From Eurosta solidaginis (lineage: Eukaryota > Arthropoda > Insecta > Diptera > Tephritidae), in the NCBI RefSeq assembly GCF_040869045.1, contig NC_090324.1:192818028-192882027 (forward strand): a stretch of DNA of 64,000 nucleotides, in the 5' to 3' direction. The notes beneath the pieces are model-generated. The model made no database searches and had not been told where the DNA came from. It saw nothing but the letters and a program-made list of their open reading frames with translations. The first letter of the stretch is position 1. Every line of letters starts with the position of its first letter. Position numbers and translations under genes: made by a program. Of the stretch, positions 55,527 to 64,000 are shown in pieces.

Positions 55527-57000
55527 TTAAAGATCTGCGTCCCGCAGATTAGGATTTGGACAAGTGTCTTCTTTATGTTGTCTTCTAATGGATAGTCGCA
55601 ATTCCGGGAATTTTGGCCCCGTTGTTAGTTTCCTCCAAATTATCCAAATCATGAGTAGGAGCTGAAGTAGCCCCAAAGTTTGCGACGCCGTGAACCAATT
55701 TGTTTTGTCCCTCAGGTACCTCAAGAGCTTAACATTGCCGATTGTCATCTCGTGTACAAGATTGAGGTTAACTGCAAGGCTTTTATTTGCAATAGTAGAT
55801 AGCACAGGGGGGAGTATTTGAACTCCTGAACTACTCATACTCCAGTAGGTTCTGTCACCAATGCGGATCGTTTCATTGTCCAGTTGAAGGATGTAAGAGC
55901 CGCTCAAGTGATTGGGAGCATCACCTGACCACACGGTGTTATTGAAATTGTCTAAGAGAATCGTGTCTTCCTTGATCACCTCGATCGTTGAGTCATTGCA
56001 TTTGATGTACCGACAACTAGTTTTACCATCTTTGAGCAGACGTGGCAGACAGTCGTCCTCTCGAAGTAGGTCCAGCGCTTTTTGCTTGCATACCATTGCG
56101 CTTGTAAGGTGGGTGCAGCTATCCTTGATACCATACGTTTGCTCTTTGTTGATTAAGACTGTGCTGTACTTCAGGTCTATGCGATGTCCGTCTTTTACAA
56201 TTGCTCTGGTGATCAGATGGTTAAACCTCGTTTGGGCCACCTTTGGCATGGACACAACGTAGAGTAGCATCGTGCCGTTGGTGAAGATTGAAGGTTCGCT
56301 GAATTCTATTGCTTCGATCACATTGCTGTATGGAAGGACATCTACTTCGCTTATAAGTCCATTTATCTCTTCTTTGTCTAGTAGGTTGCTGTTGACAATA
56401 CCTGCCTTAGCCATCTGGCAGGCCTACACCAGTTCGTTCATATCATCCTTCAGGATCGTGACTTTCTGAAGGATTTCTTGTGAAAGCTTTATGACATAAT
56501 TCTGGCCAATGATGTAATTTGTGTTGGTTACGATGCCGTTGACAACCTGCAATAACTCATCAGTTTTCTTAAATATTTCAGAGTTTACCTTGTATTGTTA
56601 GTTATTGTTAGATACTAGCGGCTATCCAATTCCAAGCCGATCCTATCCAGTTCATTTATCGCTTGATTCTCTTGTTCTTTGGGCCTTTTAACTCCTCGAG
56701 CTGCGTTTGGATTTTACTCAAGTGGAAATAAATGACGTCTGTGAGGTAGTTCGTTTCGTCCAGTTTCTTGACTTCAATTTCCAGGCGGTTTGCTATTTCC
56801 TCATAACGGGCTAGGTTGACTACATGAATTAATTTGAAGTAGCCATTGATTATCCAGCCGTATCCATCACGTACGGTTACCACGGGCGAGTCGAGATCGA
56901 ATACCACATATGCTTGTGCGGATGCACAGGGGCAGATTCTAGGAGTCGGAGTACACATAATTCTAATAACTAGTGAAATACATAGTAAACTATTGCTATT
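55527..57000 (-). pseudogene. env: Unit 3 env (frameshifted)
   Basis: 56958-56656 includes the end of a likely signal peptide (ICPCASAQ before AYVVFDLDSP), preceded by a hydrophobic SLLCISLVIRI segment, and the N-terminal ectodomain to KNKRIKR. The 50-bp deletion shared with unit 2 then breaks the frame, and a TAG near 56425 adds a further stop. 56414-55527 holds the remainder with the transmembrane segment. Confidence 0.85.
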
Positions 57001-58369
57001 AAAAATTTACATTTCAAAGTTTAAGTACTAGTCTAAGTAAATTTCAAATTTCATTTTAATTTAGGTAGATTTTAGATTTCAAATTGTAGTTAACATTTCA
57101 AGTATAAAGTAGACTATTTTTAAATCCTACTGCTATACCTAATGAGTGGAGTTCGGGTCGGCAAGGGTTTGACAGGATTTTACGAGGACCCAGGAGTGAT
57201 GTTAAAAGTGGAATTTTTCTGACAGTTAGTTTTCAGTAATTAATTTATTAAGTTAGTTGTTAGTTTTTGTTAGATTTATATTTTTTCTTTTTTTGTTATT
57301 TTTTTGTAAGTTAGTTAGTTAGCTTTAGTTTTTGTTAGTATTAGTATTTTTCGAGGAATGTCTCCCTTTTTTCTTTTTTTTTTCTTTTTGTGGCTTTAGG
57401 CGCCTTTTCTTTGTTTTTCTTTTTTTTTTGTTTTCTTTTGTGGCTTTTAGCGCCTTTTCTTTGTGAGATCATGTTTCTCTCTCAAATAATTCTTTAACTT
57501 TTGTTCTTTTGTTTTTCTTTTTTTTTGTTTTGTATTGGAATGCAGGCATAAACTCAGATGACATGACGAAGGCTCGTTAGTATCCCCTTTGAAAGTGAAC
57601 AACATAAGTTTTTGTAAGTGAAAATTTTCCCGCCCATAGAACGAGTGACTTCTCATGTCAATTAAAGCCAATAGTCCCATGGAGGAATTGAACCACTTCG
57701 ATTGATATCGTTCGGACCACCGAGTTAACTGGAATTGAACCAATACGACAGATCGAATACAAAAGTGAATTTGTACCCGGACCACCGGGGCTTAAGGATC
57801 TATGCATGAGTTTTCTACCTCTTGACCAACATTATTAATTCTTCGGCCTTGCCGAGCTTTTGAGTGCTTGAATTTCGACCAGAGGAGCCCACATTTCTCG
57901 AACCAGCTATGGGTGATCGTGTGTATCCATTTTGGAGGTCGCATTGCCATTTGTCATGCTCGATGGCGCCACGTCCTACTAAGGCACGATTTGTCCTACT
58001 TAAAAGCCCGCTCTTGTTTTGAAGTTCCCTCTTAGTGCCGAATCTCGCCTCTTAAGTTTTTTGTAAGTTTTTAATGTGTCCTTGGACATTTTGTCTGTTT
58101 ATAGACATTTTTGTTTTCGTTAGATATTTTTAATATCCGATTTGTGGAATTTTTTCCCACTTTGCGTGGTTATAGTGGAATTTCTATTTTCCGCCACAGT
58201 TTCTTTTTTATAAAGTGGCTTTTGCTTGCTTTTTATTTGTTTATTAGCTATGAATAATTCATCGCCACTATCAATATTGCGAGGGGGGGGGGGGGGGGGG
58301 GGGGATGGGGCGAACGAGTTTTATTATTTCATAAGTTCCTACTTTCCTGTTCGTGTAGAAGAAGAGCCT
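57001..58369 (-). other. pol-env spacer of unit 3
   Basis: Full-length spacer like unit 1: T tracts (57360-57540), tRNA-like B-box modules (about 57660-57810), and a run of 22 G (58283-58304) near its right end. Confidence 0.65.
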
Positions 58370-59245
58370 TTATGTCCTCGTTAGTGCGCTCCCTGAAGTT
58401 TGCCTAGCTGTCCTATTAAGAAAAACATCAGACGATTTGCGCTTTATTATGGAATGTATCGTGTTATAAGACCTATCCACAGTTATTGTGACGCGTTCTT
58501 TAGGTGTTAATCTAGGAAATTCAACGGAAAGGCAGCGGTATATTTCGATCAAAGTAGAGTGTAGCCTCTCTACCTGACCATTGGCCCCGCTTCGCTGCGT
58601 TGGTGTTTGGTATATTTCTATCCCTAAGGACCTGATATAATTTAATACAAGTGGTGACAAGAATCCGCATTCGTTGTCTATGACCAAGGCTCGTGGCACT
58701 GTGAAATAATGCAGCGCGATCGTTAGGTTTATTCGCAAATGAGGAGATGACTTATTTTTGATTGGGAAGAGCTTAGCAAATTTGGTAAATTTGTCGATAC
58801 AACTCAAATATTTTTGTCGTTCAATTTCGGAAATGTCGATGTGCAAGATTTCGCACGGATAACTAGGAATGGGAGTTGGTTGCTCATATGTTTTAGAAGG
58901 GTGCCAATCGTATTTGTTCAATTTACATGTTTCGCATTGGCTAATGTATTCCCTAATCTGTTTGGACATTGCGGGAAAATAAAATTTTTCCAGTACCTGT
59001 TCCCTATTTTCACGAGCATTTCGGTGCGCGCGCTTGTGCCCCTTCTCGATAATGTCGAATGCCCTATCGGCTATTGTCACATCTTCTACCACGCGCTGCG
59101 TGATCCTAATTTTGCTGAAATTGTTAACGTATACATCCTGCAAATTATGGAGGTCATCTTCCGGAATTTTAATGCCATTTATAACATTTGGGTTGAGGTA
59201 ATTTTTGAGGACTGGTGACAAAGCTTCGACGCTTAATACAGGCAT
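58370..59245 (-). pseudogene. pol: Unit 3 integrase
   Basis: 291 open codons with the best zinc finger in the array (EKGHKRAHR; SQCETCKLNKYD, both Cys present) and the full acidic triad (IDISEI, VIDNECGF, NGQVERLHS). Two codons are lost near residue 45 (FSKIR for FSRYKIR). The C-terminal tail is truncated by a deletion near 58400. Confidence 0.9.
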
Positions 59246-59990
59246 TGTGACAAAGTACCTCTTGTACCCCCTATGAGGCTCTTCTGTACACTCGCAACTC
59301 GCCCCGCCCTAAAAATTATTTGATTTCTAAACACATTTATGGGTGCCTCTACGTGAGGTGTGAGGTCAGAGCTGTCCTGCTCTGCGGAGTGCATGGTACT
59401 CTCTGAAGCAGTGTCAGTTTCAGACACCGCGTCAGCTATAGTACTCAATGGTTGCACAGCTATGGAAACAGTGAGTGCGTTCACTTCCGTCTTGAGACGG
59501 GAGAGTGCATCAGCGACTACATTTGTCTTACCTGGCTTGTAGATTAACTCGCAGTTATATTCCTCTATACGAGCTTTCCATCGCTTGATCTTTGCATTGT
59601 AATTGCGATTACTCGAGGAGAATTGCAGAGGTTGGTGATCAGTGTAAACCCTAATTTTCTTTGCGCCATAAAGGTAGGAACGCAAATTATCTAGTGACCA
59701 AACAATAGCTAGAAGCTCTTTTTCATTCGTAGCGTAGTTTTCTTCGGCTTTGTTTAGGGACCGCGATATGTAAGCTATCGGTTTATCGTCGCTGTTGATC
59801 CTTGTGATAGTACCGCGCCAATGGCGTAGTTTGATGCGTCCGTTGTCAAATTAAATGGTTTGGAAAAATCTGGAAATGCTAATACGTCCGCTGACATCAG
59901 TAGTTGTTTCAGCTCGCAGAAGGCCTCTAAGGCAACCTTGTTAAGCATAATCGCTACATTTTTGGACGCGTTCGCTTTTACCTGTGTATT
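59233..59990 (-). pseudogene. pol: Unit 3 RNase H and linker to integrase
   Basis: 59685-59233 is open from the VYTDHQPLQF motif through YKPGKTNVVADALSR and the acidic linker to integrase. The upstream half (TTDAS, NEKELLAIVW) is in another frame because of a 1-bp loss near 59791. Unlike unit 2, the Tyr codon after SSSNRN is intact. Confidence 0.8.
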
Positions 59991-60032
59991 TTCCCCCCGA
60001 GTGAGGTTGGTGAGTGGCTTTGCGACCTTGGC

Positions 60033-60960
60033 TTAATCCTTAATGAATTTCCTATAGTATGAGGTCATACCAAGGAAACTTTTTAAATCCTTCAAATTTT
60101 CCGGGGGTGAAATCGTTTTAATAGCTTCTACCTTTTTTGGGTCAGCGCGTACTCCATCGGGAGTAACAACATAGCCTAGAAATTCGACTTCTTTTTCAAA
60201 GAAACAAGAAGAAGCAAAGAAGAAGATTCGCCTCCCAAAGCGTTGCAAAAACCCTCTTCAACATTAACGAGGTGTTCCTCTGCATTCTTGCCAAATACGA
60301 TGATGTCGTCGGTATAGACGTAACAAATTTTCCCGATGTACTGCTTGAGGACATCGTCTATCATCCTTAAAATCGCAGGCGCATTTTTCAACCCGAATGT
60401 CAACCGAGGAATTTCATATTTGCCATTCATTGTGGAGAAGGCTGTCTTTGGGATGTCCGAATCCTTCATGGGAATTTGGTGAAATCCGGAACTCAAATAA
60501 ATTGTAGTATAGAAGTTGGCTTGGCCAAGGCTGCAAAGAGTAGCGTTTATATCGGGAATTCGGTAAGTATCGGCGATAGTTACAGCGTTCAACCCTTTAC
60601 AGTCTATAACCATACGGTACTGTTTGTCCCCATACGCCTTAGGCTTTTTAGCGACTACCCAAATTGGAGAATTGTATGGGCTTTTCGACGGCCGGATGAC
60701 ACCTTCGTCTAGGAGCTCATTTACCTGTTTTTCGACTTCATCTCTCATACATGCTGGGTAGGGGTAGGATTTACTATACACCGGTTCGTCAGTTGATGTT
60801 TTTATTTCTGCACGGACATTCGTGTTTGCCAGCTCATAACCGTTAAGTGGTTTGAAAAGACCAGAGTATTTTTCCAATAGTGAATTGACCTTTCCATGGA
60901 TATCAAGAGGTAGGTCCTTTCCTAATGTGAAGTTTACATCGAGAGATCGTCTGTCTTTCA
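60033..60960 (-). pseudogene. pol: Unit 3 reverse transcriptase
   Basis: Motifs as in unit 1, with changes such as IDCKGLN for IDYKRLN, TTIYLSSGFHQI (the first catalytic Asp is Tyr) and YVYTDDIIVF. A lost triplet near 60370 gives AILRMID. After VNVEEGF the frame breaks; 60248-60033 carries EFLGYVVTPDG to RKFIKD and the shared TAA (60033-60035). Confidence 0.85.
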
Positions 60961-61290
60961 AGGGGATTTTGTTAATGTCTATACTAAGGAGGTTATTCTT
61001 CCTATCTATTATCGCGCCTAATTTCCTCAGGGTATCGTCCCCAATGATTCCGAAGAATTCACTAAGAATCGGTAAAACGAGGAAATCAAATTCAGTGGAG
61101 TTACCCACACTTTCGAATAATTTTAGTTTTACTTTATCCTTTATTGGACCGCTACCCACCCACCGAAGTTACATTGAATAATTTCTTTACAGGAGTTGTT
61201 TTCGTTGCAATATTATTTTTTATGAAATTCTTATTTGCGCCGGTATCCACGAGGAAATCCAGCACACGACCGTCAGGCAAGGTATAGTCT
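60961..61290 (-). pseudogene. pol: Unit 3 protease, joined in frame to RT
   Basis: The only copy that keeps the sequence between protease and RT (DRKNNLLSIDINKIPLKDRR), so protease and RT share one frame here. A separate frameshift near 61160 splits off the active-site part (DTGANKNFI, about 61260-61225). Confidence 0.85.
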
Positions 61291-61432
61291 AAGTATGGTA
61301 CGCTATATGACCGATAGACAGAAAATCCTCCGAGTTGTTTTCACTTGGCGATTCCTTCAGGTCCACATCTCTCTCTTCGCTCTCCTCGGGTGTAGTATGG
61401 GACACCCTTTGCTGCTTCCGTGGTAGATTTTC

Positions 61433-62478
61433 TTAACTTGCGCTTCTTTTAAACGGATTTGGGCGATTCATGCAATTAACGTTGCGTGTCTGTACCGAGA
61501 GGTCTACGTCCATTTTCTCTACAGGCGAATGTAGTGGGGTGCTGGCATTTCCAAATCGACCTAACGGGCGGTCACTCCTTACATATGAGTGCTTTTCCTC
61601 GTTGCGCCAAGTAGGTTTAGGGGGTAGCTGGGGAGGCTTGATCCTATTCCTAAATGAGGAGGTACCTGGCAAATTGTTAACAGGGACAGCCACACGGTTA
61701 TTGGAATTGTTCGTATGAATGGAAAAATTGCGGAAATCCACATTTTGGATTGCCAAACAGGCTGAATATGCCTCTGGCAATGTTTTAGGGCGTCGTGTAA
61801 GGAGCATTCGCGACATTTCGTCGTTAAGCCCACGTATAAAAACGTCCAGGGCACGATTTCGGTAGGTTTCTACCAGAACTTTAACTGCATCTTCCGTGTA
61901 CGATTCGGCTTTTATTTTATTAATAATAAGGGAGAATTGATGATTCACCATGGCGTAGAATTCGTCAATTCTCATTCCCCTTTTGCTGTAGCTGGTGCAG
62001 TTGGTGTTCGAGTGTACCAACATCCCTCTTATCTGCGTAGTGCAGGGAGAGGCATTTTTTAATTTTTCCCCAATTGCTATCGAATATATTGTAGGAAATA
62101 AGTGCAGAATCAGCTGCTCCCCGCACCTTCTGCCTAATATGTTGGAGAATCTCTCGGTAAAGGGGCTTTCCCTTCATTACCGCAAAGTCTGAAAGGATCA
62201 CATCCACAGGGTGAATCCATGAGATGTACTGGACAGGGTTACCGTCAAACACTTGTAGCTCCTTATCACAATCAGGGAGCCTACAGATATCTCTGATCTC
62301 AGCCTCAGAGGTGGGTGGCTGAGCCACCACTTCTTCAACCACTGGAGTAGTGGCCGCTGTAGATGAAGAGCAAGCTGAATCAACGCGAGCCACCCGCCTT
62401 TCTAGCAAATTTATTTTTTAAAGAAGGGCGTTGACGGCCCCAGTCAAATTTGTCACTGTGGCTCTTATATCGTCCATG
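61433..62478 (-). pseudogene. gag: Unit 3 gag
   Basis: Starts at MDDIRATVTNLTG (62478). A TAA at 62420-62418 replaces Glu at about codon 20, and an extra C near 61975 shifts the frame after QLQQKG. The rest matches the other units. Confidence 0.85.
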
Positions 62479-62869
62479 TTTTGTGGGAATATTTTTTATT
62501 TTACTTTACCTATGTGTTTTTTATACTCACGTGATGAGATAAATCATCCGTACTATATCAGAATTACACTGCAGTGCGTACAGGAGCTCCCAGGAATTTT
62601 CACTAGTGACCACTATTACGTTGCAATGCATCCAGGCACTTCAGGAACTTCCACTAGTAGGTAATGCCGGCAGTATGTAATGCTGATGATCTTGCCAGAA
62701 ATTCTCCTTTAGGTTTTTCCACGGTTTCCTTCTTTCAACAAATTCTTTAGGCAGCTCTTTCTTTTTTGACAGTTTTTCCTTTTTAGCACTTTTTTTCACA
62801 GTTTCTTCTTTCTTTTTTTTCGAACAAATTCTTTTTTGAATTTTTTTCACAGTTCCCTTCACTTCCTGG
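62479..62869 (-). other. Leader of unit 3 with a Lys-rich upstream frame
   Basis: A 73-codon frame (62862-62641) begins close to the primer-binding site and is very rich in Lys, reflecting the A-rich sense strand. It overlaps no known protein. Units 1 and 2 keep only part of it, so it may be fortuitous. Confidence 0.4.
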
Positions 62870-62887
62870 GTCCCTGCTCGGGCGCCA
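62870..62887 (-). other. Primer-binding site of unit 3
   Basis: On the minus strand TGGCGCCCGAGCAGGGAC, one mismatch from the canonical tRNA-Lys(UUU) primer-binding sequence. It directly follows the sense 3' end of LTR D, sharing one base. Confidence 0.8.
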
Positions 62888-63504
62888 GTTAAAGGACTAT
62901 AGTCCTTGTTTTATAAAAAAATTTATTTGTTGGGCCAACTCGCCCAACCAACAACACTAAACAACACAAGTTCAAATAGTCTTTTACAAGTATATTTTAA
63001 TTCAATTAATTCACAATCACAACTAAGATTAATTTACTGTTAACACTAATCCGTCCCGAAATGTACTGCCGGGTCTGCCGCAACTGCTCCCATATATAGC
63101 CAATCAACAAGCCGCGACGCGCCTCTTGCGTAACTTGTTGACAACCCGCTGTGTGAGAATGTTGAAGTCGGTTTCTTCCCACAGGTGCTGTATGTATGCA
63201 TTTCACAATCATGTGTAATAGAATTTAGCTGACTGTGCGTCTGGAGTAGTTCCGTAGCATGAGTGTTAATTGCCGTCACTAACCATGGCCTTGAATTAAG
63301 GTGTTAGGTTGCCATGCGCGGCCGTATGTAGTGAGAACCATAATTTGCAGGTGTTAGTTGCTGTCACTAACCATGGCCTTGAATTAAGGAGTTAGGTGGC
63401 CATGCGCAGCCGTATGTTGTGAGAAATATAATTTGCTGACTCGGCGCGCGTGTACTGGCCATACGTGGGAATATTGCGATAAGGGCAACTGGCGCATGTT
63501 AACT
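62887..63504 (-). repeat. LTR D (618 bp), right end of the array
   Basis: Sense 5' LTR of unit 3. It contains two 88-bp direct repeats (63265-63352 and 63353 to about 63440), each with GCCATGGTTAGTGAC on the sense strand except for a variant base in one. It is followed by the TACA duplication. Confidence 0.9.
63092..63098 (-). promoter_or_regulatory. TATA-like box in LTR D
   Basis: Sense TATATAT followed by GGGAGCAGTT. The same motif is at 31926-31932, 39760-39766 and 55105-55111 in the other LTRs. The 88-bp repeats lie upstream in sense orientation, where enhancer repeats would be expected in U3. Confidence 0.5.
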
Positions 63505-63508
63505 TACA
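63505..63508. repeat. 4-bp target-site duplication of the LTR array, right (TACA)
   Basis: Matches 31717-31720. Confidence 0.85.
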
Positions 63509-64000
63509 TAATAAACCACCCTGGTTCAATAGGCGCTTATGTAATTTAAAAAACAGAAAAAACAAAGTCTTTAATTGTTTCAAATTCAGCCAGAGTGAAA
63601 GTGACTTTATTAATTTTGAGCGGCTTCGTAAAAATTTTGAATGCCTTCATAATTTTTTAATTAAACAGTACATGTTTAATGTTGAATCAGGACTTAAATC
63701 CAACCCTTCACATTTCTGGCATTATATAAATTCTAAAAGGAAGACAAATGGGTTTCCAACTACTCTTACGTATAATAGTAAAGTTTCTGATAACACGAAC
63801 GACTCTTGCAACTTGTTTGCTGAATTTTTTCAGGGAGTGTACGAGTTGTATGACAACCAATCCCTTCCCGGTTTTCCATCACCACTTTTACCACAAATAT
63901 CGTCATTTGTTGTTGACAAAAATGACGTTTCCCGTGCGATATCTGAGCTCAAGTACCAGACAAATTCGGATAGTGTGGGTTTTTGCCCAACCTTTTTCAA
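63509..64000 (+). pseudogene. Non-LTR element no. 2 ORF2, resumed after the array
   Basis: Open to the window edge. It reads NKPPWFNRRLCNLKNRKNK, then SESDFINFERLRKNF, SHFWHYINSKRKTNGFP, NLFAEFFQGVYE and VSRAISELKYQTNSDSVGF, the region between endonuclease and RT in this group. The RT lies outside the window. No stops appear in this part. Confidence 0.85.

Larger units (their letters stand above)
31721..63504 (-). mobile_element. Tandem array of errantivirus-type element A sharing LTRs
   Basis: Four LTRs (31721-32311, 39556-43539 with an insert, 54901-55517, 62887-63504) alternate with three internal regions, all on the minus strand. Each inner LTR has a primer-binding site on its left and a polypurine tract on its right, so it serves two units. 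Only the outer ends carry the TACA duplication. This is the expected product of recombination between LTRs after a single insertion. Confidence 0.85.
29311..64000 (+). mobile_element. CR1/Jockey-like non-LTR element no. 2, split by the errantivirus array
   Basis: The left part is 29311-31720 and the right part 63509-64000, continuing beyond the window. Everything between is the 31.8-kb LTR array. With the array and one TACA copy removed, the ORF2 frame runs on without a break (KYI to HNKPPWFN). The 5' end carries GTACGGACGTGTTT at 29326-29339, as in element no. 1. Same architecture as no. 1 but clearly diverged. Confidence 0.85.

Noticed and set aside
20869..63504. env reading as a domesticated host gene
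   Set aside because: Every env copy sits in its element context and is damaged; no sign of isolated, conserved coding sequence.

Overview
This is a gene-poor, AT-rich stretch of an insect genome, almost certainly a fly. A tephritid-like dipteran is my best guess, based on the transposon families and on two short retroposons whose sequence I associate with flies; no host marker gene confirms it. Nothing here looks bacterial, and I see no convincing intact host gene. Nearly everything identifiable is transposable-element (TE) DNA of many classes, mostly broken and nested inside one another.

Layout. 1-1436: AT-rich flank with one small inverted-repeat element. ~1437-10328: a Helitron (+) with two recognisable introns and a 3' CTAG end, split by a CR1/Jockey-like non-LTR element (4296-8777, -). 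10412-12777: a hAT element (-) with terminal repeats and an 8-bp target-site duplication (TSD). 12786-18860: non-coding DNA with a short tandem repeat, a foldback element, a perfect 22-bp hairpin and a cluster of related MITEs, one with its empty site visible nearby. ~18900-20868: the pol 3' end and 3' LTR of a Ty3-type element (+). ~20869-26065: a decayed errantivirus-type element 'B' (-) carrying two SINE-like insertions. 26066-29165: Polinton/Maverick remnants (polymerase and protease) with inverted repeat copies around the polymerase part. ~29311-31720 and 63509-64000: the two halves of a second CR1/Jockey-like element (+).

The main structure is 31721-63504. About 31.8 kb of one errantivirus-type LTR element ('A', -) sits inside that second non-LTR element. 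It is an array of the form LTR-internal-LTR-internal-LTR-internal-LTR. Neighbouring units share an LTR, and one 4-bp TSD (TACA) brackets the whole array. The middle unit carries an extra ~4.4-kb tandem duplication whose junction falls 18 bp into an LTR. The second LTR is itself split by a near-complete RTE element (39821-43184, +). The internal regions carry gag, protease, RT, RNase H, integrase and env, every one damaged. All four pol copies have the same stop between RT and RNase H.

No genes here cooperate as a host pathway. The window reads as a record of successive insertions, in places three deep (non-LTR element, then errantivirus array, then RTE), followed by recombination between LTRs and decay.
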